NCBI GenBank assembly: GCA_017940005.1 | Contig: JAGAZO010000006.1 | Location: forward strand, 19,088 to 83,087 | DNA from: Treponema sp. | Lineage (GTDB): Bacteria > Spirochaetota > Spirochaetia > Treponematales > Treponemataceae | Direction: 5' to 3' | DNA length: 64,000 bases | Part shown: in pieces, positions 63,489 to 64,000 of the stretch | How the letters are laid out: each line of letters opens with the position of its first letter | Position numbering within the stretch: position 1 is the first letter of the stretch | Position numbers and translations under genes: made by a program | Notes under the pieces: generated by a model | What the model saw: the letters and a program-made list of their open reading frames with translations, nothing else | What the model was told of the DNA's origin: nothing | The model's database searches: none

Positions 63489-64000
63489 CTGGTCATAAAA
63501 AATATCGCTGAAAAAGACAGAAAATTTGTGCTGATAGAAAGGCATGAATATGATAACGGCAATCATGCAGTCGAAAGCACGTTGTACCGCAACGACGGCG
63601 GGGTGTTGTCAAAAACGGCGCTGACCGCATGCAGTCAGACGGCAAGCAGGCAGACGCTTGACAATGCGGCAGCGCTCGACGTGGAGCTGTTCGAGGTTTC
63701 GGCGCATGTCCGTGCGCGCCCCGAACACGAGGCGTGGCAGGGAAAGATATACACTGCCGACGAGCTTCGCACGGTGTGCGGGCTTGGCGAGGTTGACGGG
63801 CTGTACGGCATCAACTGCCGCCATTCGTACTATCCGTACATACCGGGCACGAAGCCGCTGTATTCGAACGGCGAACTTGACGAAATGAAAGACGCCTCCG
63901 TAAGGTACAACGGGAAAGAGATGACGCGTTACGAGGCGGAGCAGAAGCTGCGCGGCGTTGAGCGCGCCGTACGCAAGTACAAGCTGCAAGCTGACGTGCT
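63489..64000 (+). pseudogene. phage remnant: portal fragment fused to minor capsid protein 2 (runs off the window)
   Basis: One frame is open from 63489 (after TAG 63486-63488) to the window end. It starts with portal-like sequence (FVLIERHEYDNGNHAVESTL) and passes near residue 55 into minor capsid protein 2-like sequence (VELFEVSAHVRARPEHEAWQG, GINCRHSYYPYIPGTKPLYS). In A118/SPP1-like phages the portal gene is followed by this capsid gene, so an internal deletion has joined them. No good start or ribosome site is visible (a GTG at 63528 is possible). The segment from about 63590 is clearly GC-richer than the host genes. Whether more of a prophage follows is not visible. Confidence 0.65.

Overview
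The window looks like a chromosomal segment of a Treponema-type spirochete. The main evidence is the unbroken minus-strand block tRNA-Thr, rpmG, tRNA-Trp, secE, nusG, rplK, rplA, rplJ, rplL, rpoB, rpoC, rpsL, rpsG, whose layout with tRNA-Trp between rpmG and secE is typical of treponemes. RpoB also carries Asn at the position of E. coli Ser531, a residue known from naturally rifampicin-resistant spirochetes. Other typical genes are a divergent polysaccharide deacetylase, a NusG domain II protein and many small lipoproteins. Unlike the syphilis treponeme it has ilvC, leuA, a serine acetyltransferase and a butyryl-CoA dehydrogenase/Etf cluster, so a free-living or commensal, more biosynthetic Treponema is likely. 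I cannot name the species.

Layout. 1-4.7 kb: Na/Pi cotransporter, envelope proteins, exonuclease III, TSCPD protein. 4.8-10.9 kb (minus strand): a HU protein followed by a HU domain fused to a membrane anchor and LysM-like domain, ilvC, ffh, gpsA. 10.9-14.3 kb: an AT-rich accessory patch with a string of hairpins, a restriction-enzyme remnant, a membrane protein overlapping a transglutaminase-like (KY-type) lipoprotein with a probable N-terminal frameshift, and an XRE regulator. 14.5-18.3 kb: sodium symporter, NudC, MmcQ/YjbR protein. 18.5-24.0 kb: CoA-transferase, MaoC hydratase, acyl-CoA dehydrogenase, etfB, etfA and a strong terminator. 24.2-28.8 kb: a membrane-anchored EEP phosphatase, an AAA/DUF4143 ATPase under a palindromic promoter, and leuA behind a leader peptide with three consecutive Leu codons plus an intrinsic terminator. 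29-42 kb: the ribosomal protein and RNA polymerase block. 42-48 kb: small lipoprotein, cysE, NusG-II protein, PfkB kinase, tRNA-Leu, MATE transporter. 47-51 kb: amino acid ABC transporter with an embedded glutathione peroxidase. 51-53 kb: pseudouridine kinase (HTH-fused) and glycosidase. 53-58 kb: TraB lipoprotein, hemolysin III, lipoprotein, rhodanese, O-acetylhomoserine sulfhydrylase. 58.6-60.3 kb: orphan truncated DNA methylase and tRNA-Thr. 60.3-63.4 kb: an AT-rich control region with a sigma-54-like promoter, a sigma-70 family gene and the deacetylase. 63.5 kb to the end: a GC-rich phage portal/minor-capsid remnant.

Functional themes. Branched-chain amino acid synthesis (ilvC, leuA), sulfur amino acid synthesis (cysE, O-acetylhomoserine sulfhydrylase) and short-chain acyl-CoA reduction are represented by separate transcription units. 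Several genes have a -10 box only 6-8 nt before the start codon and no Shine-Dalgarno sequence, which suggests frequent leaderless transcription. Noncoding DNA is rich in perfect hairpins, and two loci share conserved loops with covarying stems.
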